Notes under the pieces: model-generated | Database searches by the model: none | Told to the model about the DNA's origin: nothing | The model's input: only the letters and a program-made list of their open reading frames with translations | Shown: positions 1 through 8,469 of the stretch, piece after piece | Layout of the letters: each line of letters starts with the position of its first letter | Numbering within the stretch: the stretch's first letter is position 1 | Made by a program: the position numbers and the translations under genes | NCBI GenBank assembly: GCA_050633445.1 | Contig: JBOEGN010000034.1 | Location: forward strand, 1-64,000 | Reading direction: 5' to 3' | Length of the DNA stretch: 64,000 bases | DNA from: Thalassobius sp050633445 | GTDB lineage: Bacteria; Pseudomonadota; Alphaproteobacteria; Rhodobacterales; Rhodobacteraceae

Positions 1-269
1 CCAACCACGAAGAAAGCCAGCCCTGCCATCTGAAGCTGAAGGACGCGGCGATTCCGGTATCGGTGAACCTGCCGAAATATGCCGGCCCCTCGGCGCGGTA
101 TTGCCCTGCGGGGGTGTATGAGTTCGTCGAAAAGGATGGCGAGGAACAGTTCGTGATCAATTTCCAGAACTGTGTGCATTGCAAGACTTGCGATATCAAA
201 GACCCCTGCCAGAACATCAACTGGACCACGCCGCAGGGCGGGGACGGGCCGAATTACCCGAATATGTGA
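1..269 (+). CDS. Electron transfer flavoprotein-ubiquinone oxidoreductase, C-terminal end (partial)
   Basis: This is the tail of a gene that enters from the left edge, reading in the frame that starts at base 3. The family passes electrons from reduced electron transfer flavoprotein to ubiquinone at the inner membrane, serving fatty acid and amino acid oxidation. The visible part has the C-terminal ferredoxin-like 4Fe-4S segment: a Cys in ARYCPAG, then CVHCKTCD and a later DPCQN, which together supply the four cluster cysteines. The ending NWTTPQGGDGPNYPNM is typical of the family. The FAD and quinone-binding parts lie outside the window. A strong terminator hairpin follows 20 bp after the stop, so this is the last gene of its unit. 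Confidence 0.93.
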   Translation, partial: NHEESQPCHLKLKDAAIPVSVNLPKYAGPSARYCPAGVYEFVEKDGEEQFVINFQNCVHCKTCDIKDPCQNINWTTPQGGDGPNYPNM

Positions 270-290
270 CGGGTCGGGATATGTGATCGG

Positions 291-318
291 GGGCGGCCAT
301 GGGGGCCGCCCTTTTTTT
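291..318 (+). terminator. Rho-independent terminator after the ETF-QO gene
   Basis: A perfect 8-bp stem (GGGCGGCC at 291-298 with GGCCGCCC at 304-311) and a 5-base loop are followed directly by seven T residues. It lies 22 bp after the preceding stop codon. Confidence 0.85.
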
Positions 319-372
319 GTGCGGTTTTGCGGTTGTTGGTGCGGTGGCGCCCTGTGACCCGGTTGCGCCGCG

Positions 373-1269
373 TTATTCCACCAGCGTTTTGGCCGCATCA
401 AGGTAGGAGGCGCTGACCGGAAGGGTGCGCCCGTCACGAAGTTGCAGCAGGGTGCGCCGCCCGTCGCGGGTGAGGCCACTGGCAAAATCGGCGGCGGCCC
501 AATGCGAGCGATGCACCTGCGCGCCCTTGATCTGGCCCAGCAATTGCAACGCATCGCTAAGGCGCATCAGTAACAGAAACGTGCCCGTGGTCATGGTGAC
601 GGCGGCGTAATGATCCTGCATCGAAATGGAAATCAGCCTGCCCGGCCGCGCCTCATCGGGGAGCCGGTCAAGCAGGGGGGCATATTCGGGCGCGGCGTCG
701 GGTTCAGCAGCGGTTTCGCCATCCGATGTGGCATCGGGATCGACCGGGGTCGAGGCGGGTTTGATGCGGGAAAACAACGGGTTGGCCTTGCGTCCCGTGG
801 TGCCGCGCGCACGGCGCAGGCGCGGGATCAGGTCGTATTCTGTCCACAACACAGCGGCAGAGATCAGCGTCACCTCGAACCAGAGCAAGGGGAATTCAAT
901 GCCCGAACTTTCCCGCCCCATCAGGGTTAAAAACACAAACCTGATAAAGGCGGTGGTGGGGATGGCCGCAATGGTAACGCCGATAAACAGGCGCAGCACG
1001 GGGGGGATGAATCGCAGGGCGGTGACGTTGTAGAATGTGCCGACAATGACATGCATAAGCAGCGCCGCGCCCAAAATATCGAGCGCCCAAAAGGTCAGGC
1101 GATCCCAAAACCCCATCACGCTGTAGGTGCCAAAAGGGCCAAGCAACGTGCCAAGTGTCAGAAGGGTAAAGGCGATCAGCAGCTTTCGCTCCCAATCCAG
1201 TGTCATGTCAAATTCGCGCATCGTGAAATCGACATTTGCATAAAAACGCGAAAATTTCAACAATTTCAC
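373..1269 (-). CDS. Membrane-anchored LytTR-family DNA-binding protein
   Basis: A 298-residue protein. Four hydrophobic segments fill roughly residues 28-155, followed by an Arg-rich cytoplasmic turn, an acidic Pro/Ala linker (about 170-205) and a C-terminal LytTR-type domain (about 210-298) with the family pattern ISISMQDHYAAV, then LSDALQLL and QVHRSHWAA. LytTR domains bind DNA through beta strands, so this looks like a one-component regulator tethered in the inner membrane. There is no histidine kinase or receiver domain in it or beside it. It faces away from the TPR gene, with about 230 bp of shared upstream sequence. Its signal and targets are unknown; regulation of the neighbours is only a guess. 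Confidence 0.8.
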   Translation of the reverse strand: MKLLKFSRFYANVDFTMREFDMTLDWERKLLIAFTLLTLGTLLGPFGTYSVMGFWDRLTFWALDILGAALLMHVIVGTFYNVTALRFIPPVLRLFIGVTIAAIPTTAFIRFVFLTLMGRESSGIEFPLLWFEVTLISAAVLWTEYDLIPRLRRARGTTGRKANPLFSRIKPASTPVDPDATSDGETAAEPDAAPEYAPLLDRLPDEARPGRLISISMQDHYAAVTMTTGTFLLLMRLSDALQLLGQIKGAQVHRSHWAAADFASGLTRDGRRTLLQLRDGRTLPVSASYLDAAKTLVE

Positions 1270-1498
1270 GAAGCTCGGCTGGTCGGACTGCTTAATCTTT
1301 TCTTAACTTATGCGTCGTGAGTGGGGCGCGTATCTGGGGATTCTTTCCCAAATGCAGTGTCCTGATTTTTCAGGAATGCATTTTGTAGAACCAAATTATT
1401 TGCGTTGAGGGGCGGCGGTTGCTGCCCCTCATTGCGTTTGACACAAGAGTTGCTAGGCTGCTGCGCAAACAGAGGCGCGAGCAGAGAGGCAACAGGCC

Positions 1499-3247
1499 GT
1501 GGCAATCAAGCATCTAAAATCAATGGTTCTGGCGTTTGCATTATCCGCAGGCGCGGGCACGGCGGATCTGGTTCAGGCGCAGCAGGTTGCGGGGTCGTAT
1601 CTGGCAGCGCGCCAAGCCGGTTACCAACATGATTTCGAAGCCGCGGCGCGGTATTTCGCCATGGCCCTGACGCGCGATCCGTCCAATCCGGCGCTGATGG
1701 AAAATGCGACGCTGGCCTATTTGTCGCTGGGTGATCTGGACCGTGCCGCATTGATCGGCGCCCAGATGGAGGCCGCAGGGCTGACCAGCCAGATTGCGCA
1801 GATGGCCGTGGTCGCCCATGAGGCGCAGGGTGGCGAATACGCTGCGATTGTGGATCGTCTGGCGGCGGACAAGGGCGTTGGCCCGCTGGTGGACGGGTTG
1901 TTGAAAGGCTGGGCCTTGATGGGGCAGGGCGCGGTGGCAGAGGCGCTGGAGGCATTCGATGCGGTGGCCGAAGAGCGCGGGCTGGAGGCATTCGCGGGCT
2001 ATCACAAGGCCTTGGCGCTGGCCTCGGTCGGGGATTTCGAGGGGGCGGCGGATATTTTCGCAGGTGACAGCGCAGGCCCGTTGCAGATGACACGCCGTGG
2101 CGTGATGGCGCAGCTGGAAATCCTGTCGCAACTGGACCGGCAGGATGATGCGCTGGCCATGCTGGAGGAACTGTTTGCCGGTGATCTGGACCCCGGATTA
2201 ACCGCAATGCAGGCGGCGTTGCAGGCGGGCGATCGGTTGCCGTTTACCCATGTGCAGGGACCAAAGGACGGCATTGCCGAGTTGTTTTACAGTGTCGCGG
2301 CCGCCCTGTCGAACGAGGCGAACGACGATTACACCCTGCTGTATTCGCGGATTGCCACCTATTTGCGCCCCGATCATGTGGATGCGATTTTGCTCAGCGC
2401 CAGCCTGTTGGATGATATGCAGCGTTATGATCTGGCGGTGGCCACCTATAAGCTGGTGCCTCCGGGTGATCCGGCGTTTCATGCCGCCGAACTGGGCCGC
2501 GCCGAGGCATTGCGCCGCACAGACCGGATAGAGGCGGCCGCAGAGGTATTGGACCAGTTGACCCGCAGCCATGGCGATTTGCCGATTGTGCATACCTCGT
2601 TAGGGGATTTGCGGCGTCAGCAAAAGGATTTTGCCGGCGCGGTCAAAGCCTATGATGCGGCGCTGGCCCTGTATGATGCGGGCGCGCAGGCCGAGTGGTT
2701 CATTTATTATGCCCGCGCCATCAGCTATGAACGGCTGGACAAGTGGGATGCCGCCGAGGCCGATTTTCGCAAGGCGCTGGAGCTAAGCCCCGATCAGCCG
2801 CAGGTGTTGAATTATCTGGGGTATTCGCTGGTGGAAAAGGGCGCCAAGCTGGACGAGGCGCTGGAGATGATCGAGCGCGCCGTGGCGGTGCAGCCGCGGT
2901 CCGGTTACATCATCGATTCGCTGGGTTGGGCGCTGTATCGGCTGGGCCGCTATGACGAGGCGGTGGTGCATATGGAGCGCGCAGCCGAATTGATGCCGGT
3001 TGATCCGGTGGTCAATGACCATCTGGGGGACAGCCTGTGGGCTGTTGGCCGCGAAATGGAGGCGCGGTTTCAGTGGCGGCGCGCGCTGTCCTTTGCCAAT
3101 GATGAAAACGCCAGCGGCGAGGTCGATATCGAGCGGTTGCGTGCCAAGCTGGACGTGGGACTGGACGTGGTTCTGGCGGCCGAGGGGGCCGCGCCGCTGA
3201 AGGGTGACGATCAGGTCGCTGACAAGGCCAGTGATGACAGCAATTGA
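1499..3247 (+). CDS. Tetratricopeptide repeat protein, probably periplasmic
   Basis: A 582-residue protein starting at GTG (1499), with an N-terminal signal-like stretch (KHLKSMVLAFALSAGAG) and a likely cleavage after VQA near residue 27. The rest is a run of helical TPR units; the clearest are in the C-terminal half, for example AEWFIYYARAISYERLDKWDAAEADFRKALELSP split over two motifs, then VLNYLGYSLVEKG and IDSLGWALYRLGRYDEAV. Such proteins are usually protein-protein scaffolds. The stop overlaps the start of ispE by 14 bp, so the two are co-transcribed, an arrangement I recall from other Rhodobacteraceae. Function is not known; the C-terminal TPRs resemble those found in TPR proteins of outer-membrane or envelope assembly. 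Confidence 0.85.
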   Translation: MAIKHLKSMVLAFALSAGAGTADLVQAQQVAGSYLAARQAGYQHDFEAAARYFAMALTRDPSNPALMENATLAYLSLGDLDRAALIGAQMEAAGLTSQIAQMAVVAHEAQGGEYAAIVDRLAADKGVGPLVDGLLKGWALMGQGAVAEALEAFDAVAEERGLEAFAGYHKALALASVGDFEGAADIFAGDSAGPLQMTRRGVMAQLEILSQLDRQDDALAMLEELFAGDLDPGLTAMQAALQAGDRLPFTHVQGPKDGIAELFYSVAAALSNEANDDYTLLYSRIATYLRPDHVDAILLSASLLDDMQRYDLAVATYKLVPPGDPAFHAAELGRAEALRRTDRIEAAAEVLDQLTRSHGDLPIVHTSLGDLRRQQKDFAGAVKAYDAALALYDAGAQAEWFIYYARAISYERLDKWDAAEADFRKALELSPDQPQVLNYLGYSLVEKGAKLDEALEMIERAVAVQPRSGYIIDSLGWALYRLGRYDEAVVHMERAAELMPVDPVVNDHLGDSLWAVGREMEARFQWRRALSFANDENASGEVDIERLRAKLDVGLDVVLAAEGAAPLKGDDQVADKASDDSN

Positions 3248-4052
3248 GGCATTCGCGCCTGCCAAGATCAACCTGAGTCTGCATATCACGGGCCGTCGCG
3301 ATGACGGGTATCATCTGTTGGATTCGCTGGTGGTGTTTGCCGATATTGGCGACACATTGTCGGTATCATTGGCCCCGCATCGCCGGTTGCGGGTGTTTGG
3401 CCCCATGGCCGCGGGCGTGCCCGATGACGGGCGCAACCTGATCCTGCGTGCGGCGGGGATGATGGGGCAGGGCGTGGATGTGATGCTGGACAAGCGCCTG
3501 CCAGCGGCGGCAGGCATTGGCGGCGGGTCATCCGATGCGGCGGCCTGTTTGCGGGCGATTGGCGAATTGACGGGCAAATGGCCCGAGGATCAGGGTTTGC
3601 GGCTGGGTGCCGATGTGCCTGTGTGCATGGCGGCGCGGGCGGCGCGAATGTGTGGCATCGGCGAGCAAGTGACTGTTTTGTCAGAGATTCCCGAGGCTTT
3701 CGCGGTGCTGGTCAACCCCGGTGTCGCGGTGCCCACGCCAGAGGTATTCCGGCGTTTGAAGGTCAAGCAAAACCCGCCGATGGGGGATATTCCCGATTGG
3801 GCGGATGCGGGGGATTTGGCCGTCTGGCTGGGCCAGCAGCGCAATGATTTGCAGGCGCCCGCTGTGGCAGCAGAGCCGGTGATTGGCACGGTTCTGGATG
3901 CGATTGGCGCGACGGGCGGTTGTTTGCTGGCGCGCATGTCGGGGTCGGGTGCCACCTGTTTCGGGCTATATGGCGATCAGGCTGCGGCGGATGCGGCTGC
4001 CGCTGGTTTGCAGCGCGATGGCTGGTGGGTGGCGGCGGCGCGTCTGTCATAG
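3234..4052 (+). CDS. ispE: 4-diphosphocytidyl-2-C-methyl-D-erythritol kinase
   Basis: IspE phosphorylates 4-diphosphocytidyl-2-C-methylerythritol in the non-mevalonate isoprenoid pathway. The 272-residue protein begins with the family signature AFAPAKINLSLHI, has DDGYHLLDSL next, and carries the GHMP-kinase ATP-binding loop PAAAGIGGGSSDAAA near residue 90. A second GHMP motif, ARMSGSGATCFGLY, is near the C-terminus. I chose the ATG at 3234 because the alignment to the family starts there; an upstream ATG at 3204 lies within the TPR gene and adds an unrelated tail. The next gene, on the other strand, makes a polyprenyl diphosphate, which uses the isoprenoid units this pathway supplies. Confidence 0.96.
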   Translation: MTAIEAFAPAKINLSLHITGRRDDGYHLLDSLVVFADIGDTLSVSLAPHRRLRVFGPMAAGVPDDGRNLILRAAGMMGQGVDVMLDKRLPAAAGIGGGSSDAAACLRAIGELTGKWPEDQGLRLGADVPVCMAARAARMCGIGEQVTVLSEIPEAFAVLVNPGVAVPTPEVFRRLKVKQNPPMGDIPDWADAGDLAVWLGQQRNDLQAPAVAAEPVIGTVLDAIGATGGCLLARMSGSGATCFGLYGDQAAADAAAAGLQRDGWWVAAARLS

Positions 4053-4075
4053 GGGCAGTGCCCGTGGTGGCGCTG

Positions 4076-4106
4076 CGTTATTGAGTATTTTTACCAAGAA
4101 AAAGCA
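4076..4106. repeat. Short intergenic motif resembling one upstream of gcvP
   Basis: The sequence around GAGTATTTTTACCAAGAA (4083-4100) followed by AAAGCA resembles 30722-30747, where GGGTATTTGAACCAAGAA is followed by GAAGCA. Both sit just after a stop codon in an intergenic gap, and both follow a GC-rich inverted segment. The shared core is GTATTT, two variable bases, ACCAAGAA, one variable base, AAGCA. Two copies suggest a small dispersed element; its role is not known. Confidence 0.45.
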
Positions 4107-4113
4107 GGGGTCG

Positions 4114-5127
4114 TCAGGTGATCCGTGCGACCACGTAATCGGCGATGTCGGACAGCATTTGGCGGATCGGGTGGTCGGGCAATTGGGTGATCGCCTGTTT
4201 TGCGCGGGCGGCGTGGGTCAGCGCGTCTTGTCGTGTGGCGTTGAGTGTGTCGTGTTTGTGCAGCAGGGCGATGGCCTGTTCCAGATCGCCGTCTTGCTGG
4301 TTGCCGCGTTCGATGGTGCGGGTCCAGAAGGCGCGTTCCTGTTCATCGGCGGCGGCCACGGCCTTGATCACGGGCAGGGTCAGTTTGCGTTCGCGGAAAT
4401 CATCGCCGATGTTTTTGCCTGTGGCGCCTGTATCACCCTGATAATCCAGCAGATCATCGACGATTTGAAAGGCCACGCCAAGCGCATCGCCGTAATCATA
4501 GAGCGCCTGCACCAGCGGTTCGGGCGCGCCTGCGATCACGCCGCCGGATTGGGTGGCGGCGGCAAACAGGGCGGCGGTTTTGCCGCGCACCACTTGCAGG
4601 TAAATGGATTCGTCGGTTTTGAGGTCTTGGGCGGCGGTGAGTTGCAGCACCTCGCCTTCGGCAATGGTGGCAGAGGCATTGGCGAGGATATCCAGCACCC
4701 GCATATTGCCGGTTTCGACCATCAACTGAAAACTGCGGGCGAAGAGGTAGTCACCCACCAGCACGCTGGATTTGTTATCCCAGAGCAGGTTGGCGGTGGG
4801 GCGGCCACGGCGCTGGCCGCTTTCATCCACCACATCATCGTGCAGCAGGGTGGCGGTGTGGATGAATTCAACCGTGGCGGCCAGATGCACATGGAACGGG
4901 CCGTCATACCCACAGAGTTCGGCCGCGGCCAGCGTCAGCATCGGGCGCAGGCGTTTGCCGCCTGCCTCGACCAGATGGGCCGTGACCTCGGGGATGCGGG
5001 GGGCGTGCTGCGATGCCATGCGGGCGCGGATCAGGTCGTTGACGGCGTCCATGGCGGGGGCCAGATGGCGGGCCAGTTGGTCGTGCGGTTTAGTGGCGGC
5101 GTGATCCAGGCTCATCTGCGCTGTCAT
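4114..5127 (-). CDS. Long-chain polyprenyl diphosphate synthase (octa/decaprenyl type)
   Basis: A trans-prenyltransferase of 337 residues that extends farnesyl diphosphate with isopentenyl diphosphate to the C40-C50 chain used as the ubiquinone tail. It has both aspartate-rich motifs: LLHDDVVDES (first DDxxD) and FQIVDDLLDYQGD (second). GGKRLRPML, the region that binds isopentenyl diphosphate, is near residue 55. The start at 5127 (MTAQMSLDH) is preceded by an AAGGG sequence; MSLD at 5115 is also possible, and a longer frame to 5214 would overlap the neighbouring gene. Chain length cannot be set from sequence by eye, but ubiquinone-10 is usual in this group. Confidence 0.92.
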   Translation of the reverse strand: MTAQMSLDHAATKPHDQLARHLAPAMDAVNDLIRARMASQHAPRIPEVTAHLVEAGGKRLRPMLTLAAAELCGYDGPFHVHLAATVEFIHTATLLHDDVVDESGQRRGRPTANLLWDNKSSVLVGDYLFARSFQLMVETGNMRVLDILANASATIAEGEVLQLTAAQDLKTDESIYLQVVRGKTAALFAAATQSGGVIAGAPEPLVQALYDYGDALGVAFQIVDDLLDYQGDTGATGKNIGDDFRERKLTLPVIKAVAAADEQERAFWTRTIERGNQQDGDLEQAIALLHKHDTLNATRQDALTHAARAKQAITQLPDHPIRQMLSDIADYVVARIT

Positions 5128-5192
5128 CCCTTGGTTCCCGTTCGATTTTTGCCACACTCGACAAATTGCCTGTGCGGACTTAGATGCTAGGC

Positions 5193-5408
5193 ATGAAACA
5201 GCTATTGCGCACAACGGATCCCACGGCCATCGCCTATGCCACTATGCTGCTTCAGGGGGCGGGTATAGACTGCTTTGAAATGGACGTAAATATGAGCGTC
5301 CTTGAAGGCGGGATCGGAATTTTCCCGCGCCGTATCATGGTGCGCGATGCGGATCTGTTTATGGCGCAGGCGATCCTGCGCGACAACGAGATCGACATGG
5401 ATGGTTGA
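5193..5408 (+). CDS. DUF2007 family small protein
   Basis: A 71-residue protein starting KQLLRTTDPTAIAYATMLLQ and ending in the DUF2007 pattern GIGIFPRRIMVRDADL, then an acidic tail. The fold is PII-like, and the family is annotated as a putative signal-transducing protein without a known ligand. An in-frame ATG at 5184 is an alternative start; I prefer 5193 because homologues I recall begin MK-LLRT. The last 8 bases overlap the start of the methyltransferase gene, so the two are probably translationally coupled. Confidence 0.8.
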   Translation: MKQLLRTTDPTAIAYATMLLQGAGIDCFEMDVNMSVLEGGIGIFPRRIMVRDADLFMAQAILRDNEIDMDG

Positions 5409-6156
5409 GGGCGTGACCCATGACGCCTTTTTGGGTGGTCGGTTGGTTTTGGCCCAGCCGCGCAAGGGGTATCGCGCTGGTGTTGACCCTGTTTTATTGG
5501 CCGCAAGCCTGCCCGCCGTGGCGGGGCAGCGGGTGCTGGATCTGGGCTGTGGCGTGGGTGCGGCGGGGTTGTGTCTGGCCGCGCGGGTGCCCGGTGTGCA
5601 GGTTTGGGGGCTGGAGGTGCAGGCAGAATACGCCGCGCTGGCCCGCGAAAATGCCGCAGCCATGGGGGGCGCGATGCAGGTGGTTTCGGGCGATTTGGCA
5701 GCGATGCCTGCGGCCCTGCGCGAGATGCAGTTTGACCATGTGATCGCCAACCCGCCGTATTTTCTGCGCGGTGCATCGGTGGGCGCGCCCGACGCAGGGC
5801 GCGAGCGCGCCATGGGCGAGGCCACGCCACTGGCCGATTGGGTCAGGGTGGCGGCGAAACGCGTGGCGCAGGGCGGATATGTGACATTCATTCAGCGGGC
5901 CGAGCGCCTGCCCGAGCTGATGGGCCTGATGCAGGCGCATTTGGGGTCGCTACAATTGCTGCCGCTGATTCCCCGCGTGGGGCGCGAGGCGCAATTGGTG
6001 CTGTTGCGGGGGCGCAAGGGCGGGCGGGCCGATTTTCGCCTGTTTGCGGGGCTGGAAATGCATCAAGGCGCTGTTCACGAAGGCGATTTCGAGGATTATT
6101 CACCACTTATGCGCGAAATTCTGCGGAACGGGGCGGCGCTGCCTTTTCCGGCATAA
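5401..6156 (+). CDS. TrmN6-like SAM-dependent methyltransferase (tRNA1(Val) adenine-N6 type)
   Basis: A 251-residue class I methyltransferase. Motif I is VLDLGCGVGAAGLCLA (about residue 47), and motif IV is HVIANPPYF (about 113), the NPPY form used by N6-adenine methyltransferases. The N-terminus THDAFLGGRLVLAQPRKGYR followed by AGVDPVLLAA is the pattern of the YfiC/TrmN6 family, which modifies A37 of tRNA-Val. The start ATG at 5401 overlaps the DUF2007 gene by 8 bases. Specificity for tRNA-Val is inferred from family membership; a related COG4123 enzyme with another RNA substrate cannot be excluded. Confidence 0.85.
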   Translation: MVEGVTHDAFLGGRLVLAQPRKGYRAGVDPVLLAASLPAVAGQRVLDLGCGVGAAGLCLAARVPGVQVWGLEVQAEYAALARENAAAMGGAMQVVSGDLAAMPAALREMQFDHVIANPPYFLRGASVGAPDAGRERAMGEATPLADWVRVAAKRVAQGGYVTFIQRAERLPELMGLMQAHLGSLQLLPLIPRVGREAQLVLLRGRKGGRADFRLFAGLEMHQGAVHEGDFEDYSPLMREILRNGAALPFPA

Positions 6157-6276
6157 GGGCTGGCATTCACCATTTCTTAAGCAATTGTTTGCCAATGTTG
6201 CGTGTGCGGCGTGACAGGCGAACGAATCTGTGCTGCACTCTGTTACATAGCGTTTACATCAGAAGGAGGAATAAAC

Positions 6277-6447
6277 ATGAGCTTGGTTTCACATCTTGAG
6301 GAACTGAAGAAAAAGCACCATGTCCTGTCCGATCAGGTTGAACAGGCGCAGCGCGCGCCGGGCATGCCCGACACGGAAATCAAGACGATGAAAAAACAAA
6401 AACTGCGCCTGAAAGAAGAGATCACCCGACTGTCGGCAATGAACTGA
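6277..6447 (+). CDS. DUF465 (YdcH-like) small coiled-coil protein
   Basis: A 56-residue, highly charged helical protein with the DUF465 pattern SHLEELKKKHHVLSDQVEQA, then KKQKLRLKEEITRL. An excellent ribosome-binding site, AGAAGGAGG, sits 8 bases before the ATG at 6277. The function of the family is unknown; it is widespread in Proteobacteria and often highly expressed. It stands alone between two unrelated genes. Confidence 0.85.
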   Translation: MSLVSHLEELKKKHHVLSDQVEQAQRAPGMPDTEIKTMKKQKLRLKEEITRLSAMN

Positions 6448-6490
6448 CCCATCGGGAACAGGGTTATTCGCGACTGAACTGTCGTTATCT

Positions 6491-7354
6491 TTACTTTCGC
6501 AACATGCTGGCGCGCGCGGCGATGACCGCGCCGCCGGTTATCAGAATGGTCGCAATTGCCAAACCCACGGATGGCGCGGCGATGCCTGTAGCGACCAATA
6601 TCAAGGTAGACAGCAAAGGCGCGGCATAGCTGGCCACGCCCAGCAATTGAATGTCGCCCTGTTTCACGCCGATATCCCAGACATAGAACGCCAATCCCAC
6701 GGGGCCAGCGCCAAGTGCGATGGTCGATGCCCATGCCAGTGCGGTCTGCGGCCATTGCGTGGTTTCGGTGGCCATGTGCAGCAGGGCCGACAGAATGGCG
6801 GTGGCTATGCAGAACACTGCGACGGTTTCGGTTGGTGCATCGCCCAACCGGCGCGAAATCACGGAATAGCCCGACCAGAACAATGCGCAGCACAGCGCGA
6901 GGGCGTAACCCAGCAGGTTTTGCGGATCGAAGCTGGCGAAATCCGCGCCGATGATCAGGACCGCGCCGGAAAACCCCAATACTGCGCCGATAAAATGCCC
7001 CGCACGCAGGGTTTCGCCGGGCAGCAGGCCGGAAAACAACACGATCAGCAGCGGCCATAGGTATGCGATCAGCCCTGCCTGTGCGGGCGGCGCGTGGCGC
7101 AGGGCGCTGAAATACAGGGCATGATATCCAAATAACCCAATGGTGCCAAAGGCATAGACCCGCCAAGATACTTTGCGTAACTTTGCAAACCCACCCCTGC
7201 GCGCGGTCCATACCAGCCCGATTGCGCCGCCGATGGCAAAACAGATCGCGTTTAGCAACAGCGGCGGGGTAGGGGCGCTGCCTACGGTCAACAGGGCCAG
7301 CAATGCCCAAAGCAGCACAGCGATGAAGCCGATATAGGTGGCGCGGCGTTGCAT
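6491..7354 (-). CDS. EamA/DMT-family exporter, YddG-like
   Basis: A 287-residue integral membrane protein with about ten hydrophobic helices in two EamA repeats, for example GFIAVLLWALLALLTVGSAP at the start and the closing ATILITGGAVIAARASM. The N-terminal pattern with ALLTVGSAPTPPL and GTIGLFGYHALYFSALRHAPP resembles the YddG aromatic amino acid and metabolite exporter branch of the drug/metabolite transporter superfamily. The substrate is not determinable here. The gene is followed to the left by about 40 bp before the DUF465 stop, so the two are convergent. Confidence 0.85.
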   Translation of the reverse strand: MQRRATYIGFIAVLLWALLALLTVGSAPTPPLLLNAICFAIGGAIGLVWTARRGGFAKLRKVSWRVYAFGTIGLFGYHALYFSALRHAPPAQAGLIAYLWPLLIVLFSGLLPGETLRAGHFIGAVLGFSGAVLIIGADFASFDPQNLLGYALALCCALFWSGYSVISRRLGDAPTETVAVFCIATAILSALLHMATETTQWPQTALAWASTIALGAGPVGLAFYVWDIGVKQGDIQLLGVASYAAPLLSTLILVATGIAAPSVGLAIATILITGGAVIAARASMLRK

Positions 7355-7400
7355 AAATCCCCCGTTTTAGCCGAGGTTAGAGCGCGCCGCGCCGCGCGCG

Positions 7401-8330
7401 TCAATCGGTGATCGGTTCCAGATGCTGTTCCAGTTGCGGGCGCAGATGGGCGTGCCGGTCGGGCAGCATCAGGGATTCGCCCAGATGACCGGCGGGTTCA
7501 TCACGGTCAAATCCCGGCTCGTTTGTCGCAATCTCAAACAGCACGCCAGCGGGGGTGCGAAAATAGATCGCCCAGAAATAATCGCGGTCAATCACGGGGG
7601 TGACCTGGTATCCGGTGTCCAGCAGGGCTTTGCGCACCTGTTCCTGCGTGGCGCGGTTGTCGACGGAAAATGCGATGTGATGCACGGATCCGGCGCCCTG
7701 ATTTGATTGCGGCGCATCGGGCAGGGTTTCAAGGTCGATCAGATGCGCACCATTGCCACCATCGCGGATGAAACGGGTGATGTCGTCGTCCTGACCCAGT
7801 TGCTGATAGCCCATGAACTGCAGAAGTTCAGCCGTGGCAGAGGGGTCATTCAGCCGCATTTCGGCCGAGTGAAACCCGCGAATGGCGTGATCATCATCGA
7901 CGCCTTGCGACAGCCAGGGCGCGCGGGGGTCATCGACCTCGACCAGCGAAAAACCATCGCCATCGGGGCCGTTGAACCGCAGGCGGGTTTCGCCAAACCG
8001 GGTTTGTTTTTCAATGTTTTCGACGCCAAATGTGGCCAGCCGTTCGGCCCACCAATCTGTCGCGCCCAATGGCACGGCAAAGGCGGTTTGCGACACTTCG
8101 CCCGCGCCGGGGCGGCCACGGCGTGCATGGGGGAACGGAAAATAGGTCATCACCGAACCGGGGGAGCCAGCCGCATCGCCGTAGTAAAGGTGATAGACAT
8201 CGGGTGCGTCGAAATTCACGGTTTTTTTGACGCGGCGCAGGCCAAGGACGCGGGTGAAAAACGCGTTGTTTTCATTGGCTCCACTGGCGATCGAGGTGAC
8301 GTGGTGCAGGCCGTTGATCTGGTTCAGCAT
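7401..8330 (-). CDS. Ring-cleaving dioxygenase of the vicinal oxygen chelate (MhqO-like) family
   Basis: A 309-residue protein with two VOC/glyoxalase modules. The first begins GLHHVTSIASGANENNAFF and contains YHLYYGD and the RGRPGAGEVSQTAF stretch; the second begins about residue 152 (IRGFHSAEMRLND) and has SVHHIAFSVDN and GVLFEIATNEPGF. The Fe(II)-binding residues are expected to be the His of LHHVT or HHIAF and a late Glu (VLFEIA). The family includes hydroquinone or catechol-type ring-cleaving enzymes such as MhqO and LinE; the natural substrate here is unknown. It stands alone and has no link to the lig genes at 55-62 kb. Confidence 0.85.
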   Translation of the reverse strand: MLNQINGLHHVTSIASGANENNAFFTRVLGLRRVKKTVNFDAPDVYHLYYGDAAGSPGSVMTYFPFPHARRGRPGAGEVSQTAFAVPLGATDWWAERLATFGVENIEKQTRFGETRLRFNGPDGDGFSLVEVDDPRAPWLSQGVDDDHAIRGFHSAEMRLNDPSATAELLQFMGYQQLGQDDDITRFIRDGGNGAHLIDLETLPDAPQSNQGAGSVHHIAFSVDNRATQEQVRKALLDTGYQVTPVIDRDYFWAIYFRTPAGVLFEIATNEPGFDRDEPAGHLGESLMLPDRHAHLRPQLEQHLEPITD

Positions 8331-8420
8331 GGTAAATCCTTTCGTTTGGGAAAGGATATGGCATTGTGGGGCTGTGTGGGAATTAGGGGATTTAGCGCGA
8401 AATATGTGCAGATGCGCACA

Positions 8421-8449
8421 AAAACGCCCCGCAAATTGCAGGGCGTTTC
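8421..8449 (-). terminator. Probable terminator of phbB
   Basis: AAACGCCC at 8423-8430 pairs with GGGCGTTT at 8442-8449. Read on the minus strand, the 3' arm of the stem runs into a T stretch (complement of 8421-8425). It lies about 20 bp after the phbB stop. Confidence 0.65.
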
Positions 8450-8469
8450 AGGGTCTGATCCGGTCGGGA

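Noticed and set aside
1407..1430. Inverted repeat GAGGGGC/GCCCCTC upstream of the TPR gene
   Set aside because: No T run and it is in a divergent gap, so a terminator is unlikely; an operator is possible but there is no second copy to support it.
3883..5190. 435-codon plus-strand frame across the ispE end and the polyprenyl synthase
   Set aside because: It overlaps two well-supported genes and its product is Gly/Ala/Val-rich with no motif.
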